This document shows positions 38,877-39,441 of a stretch of 39,441 bases of DNA, in pieces. Under the pieces are notes generated by a model that saw nothing but the letters and a program-made list of their open reading frames with translations, did not search any database and had not been told where the DNA came from. How positions within the stretch are numbered: position 1 is the stretch's first letter; each line of letters starts with the position of its first letter. Origin of the DNA: an uncultured Oscillospiraceae bacterium (GTDB lineage: Bacteria; Bacillota; Clostridia; Oscillospirales; Acutalibacteraceae); the NCBI GenBank assembly GCA_900547445.1, contig URGJ01000015.1, forward strand, positions 1 to 39,441, given 5' to 3'. A program made the translations under genes and the position numbers.

Positions 38877-39284
38877 ATGAGCAAAGACGCGCTTTACGGT
38901 GCAGGTAAAAAAGGTTATTTTAACTATATTATAGGATTCGTTATTGGGTTTGTCATCGCCGCGGCGTTTATCGCGGTTTTTGCGCTTGTAATGTATCTTT
39001 CGGGCGCGGCTTCAAAATACGCCCCGGTTTTCGCAACAATTTCAGTGGCTGCCGGCAGCTTCGCTTCAGCGCTTTTTACGGCTCGCAGGCAGGGAAACCG
39101 CGGTTGGCTCGTCGGTGCCGCAATCGGCGGAATTGCCTTTATAATCATTACCTTAATATCGCTTCTTATTAACCGCACAGGGGTTACCCTTAATACGCTG
39201 TTTCATTTTATCATTATAATGCTTTCGTCGATTATCGGCGGTATTATCGGCGTAAATAAAGGAAAAAGTCATAAATATATATAA
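38877..39284 (+). CDS. TIGR04086-type membrane protein
   Basis: 135 aa with four membrane segments (YIIGFVIGFVIAAAFIAVF, APVFATISVAAGSFASALF, WLVGAAIGGIAFIIITLIS, LFHFIIIMLSSIIGGIIGV). This matches the small membrane family that follows yajC in many Clostridia and Bacilli; function unknown. I start it at ATG 38877 (MSKDALYGAGKKG), six bases after GGAGGG; the longer frame begins inside the hairpin without support. Because the hairpin hides the ribosome site, expression probably depends on read-through and unfolding. Confidence 0.82.
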   Translation: MSKDALYGAGKKGYFNYIIGFVIGFVIAAAFIAVFALVMYLSGAASKYAPVFATISVAAGSFASALFTARRQGNRGWLVGAAIGGIAFIIITLISLLINRTGVTLNTLFHFIIIMLSSIIGGIIGVNKGKSHKYI

Positions 39285-39307
39285 AATAGGAATTAAAACA
39301 GCTTTTG

Positions 39308-39355
39308 CTCCCTTATGCTAAGGCTTTTTGCCTAATAGTATCGGGGAGTTATTTT
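39308..39355 (+). terminator. Probable terminator after the TIGR04086-type gene
   Basis: CTCCCT and ATGCTA on the left pair with TAGTAT and GGGGAG on the right, with one internal mismatch, closed by AGGC-TTTTT-GCCT. A T-rich tail (TTATTTTGTT) follows. Confidence 0.6.
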
Positions 39356-39376
39356 GTTGAATATAAAATTTATGTA

Positions 39377-39402
39377 TTGTCAATAATATGTTATGGTACA
39401 AT
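39377..39402 (+). promoter_or_regulatory. Possible promoter for a gene beyond the window
   Basis: TACAAT (39397-39402) preceded by TGG (extended -10) with TTGTCA at 39377, but only 14 bases apart. No start codon with a ribosome site follows before the window ends. Confidence 0.3.
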
Positions 39403-39441
39403 AGATAGGTAACAAAATAAAAAGAAAATTCATCTCAAATA

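Overview
The window looks like a chromosomal segment of an endospore-forming, strictly anaerobic, hydrogen-producing member of the Clostridia, most like the Oscillospiraceae/Ruminococcaceae. The grounds are spoIIGA-sigE, an Hnd-type [FeFe] hydrogenase with a sensory [FeFe] hydrogenase, a yajC plus TIGR04086-type gene pair, a DUF1294 protein and a clostridial-style mfd-prsA order. This is inferred from gene content only. I saw no rRNA, tRNA, CRISPR array or transposase gene.

Layout. 1-2571: minus-strand group dus-yebC-ROK kinase (the last cut by the window edge), with a promoter that appears to make a leaderless dus mRNA. 2629-4211: a lone polyprenyl-phosphate sugar transferase with its own promoter, converging through two strong bidirectional terminators on an orphan oligopeptide-binding lipoprotein (4403-5887). 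6061-14380: a ten-gene hydrogenase operon. hndA comes first and hndB-hndC-hydA last. Between them sits a six-gene block (DRTGG, RsbW-like ATPase, sensory [FeFe] hydrogenase, DRTGG, PHP phosphoesterase, histidine-kinase-like ATPase) that looks like a hydrogen or redox sensing module. 14393-18147: pgk-tpiA-gpmI on the minus strand, with a near-perfect Rex-type operator in front of pgk and GC-rich hairpins in both gene gaps. 18175-21655: trmL (minus), then ppa, a membrane protein and a class B penicillin-binding protein. 21660-22769: azlCD (minus). 22858-23841: degV. 23909-26400: spoIIGA-sigE, DUF1294 and a zinc-ribbon membrane protein. 26417-26950: PAP2 phosphatase (minus). 27057-32284: pth-mfd-prsA-like. 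32283-35069: asd-dapA-dapB (minus, lysine/diaminopimelate). 35258-39355: queA, an inserted DUF4160/DUF2442-HTH cassette, tgt, yajC and a TIGR04086-type membrane gene.

How the genes work together. Glycolytic NADH and reduced ferredoxin would be reoxidised by the Hnd/HydA complex to make H2. The embedded sensory module could adjust hydrogenase expression or activity to H2 or redox state, and a Rex-like site ties lower glycolysis to the NADH/NAD+ ratio. Most of the rest is housekeeping: cell-wall precursors, tRNA modification, sporulation, repair and secretion.

The parts most worth a second look are the cassette between queA and tgt (two genes, a consensus promoter with an embedded 20-bp palindrome, and paired palindromic 14-mers 21 bp apart on both flanks in mirror orientation), the sensory module, and two places where a terminator-like hairpin carries the Shine-Dalgarno sequence of the next gene in its 3' arm.
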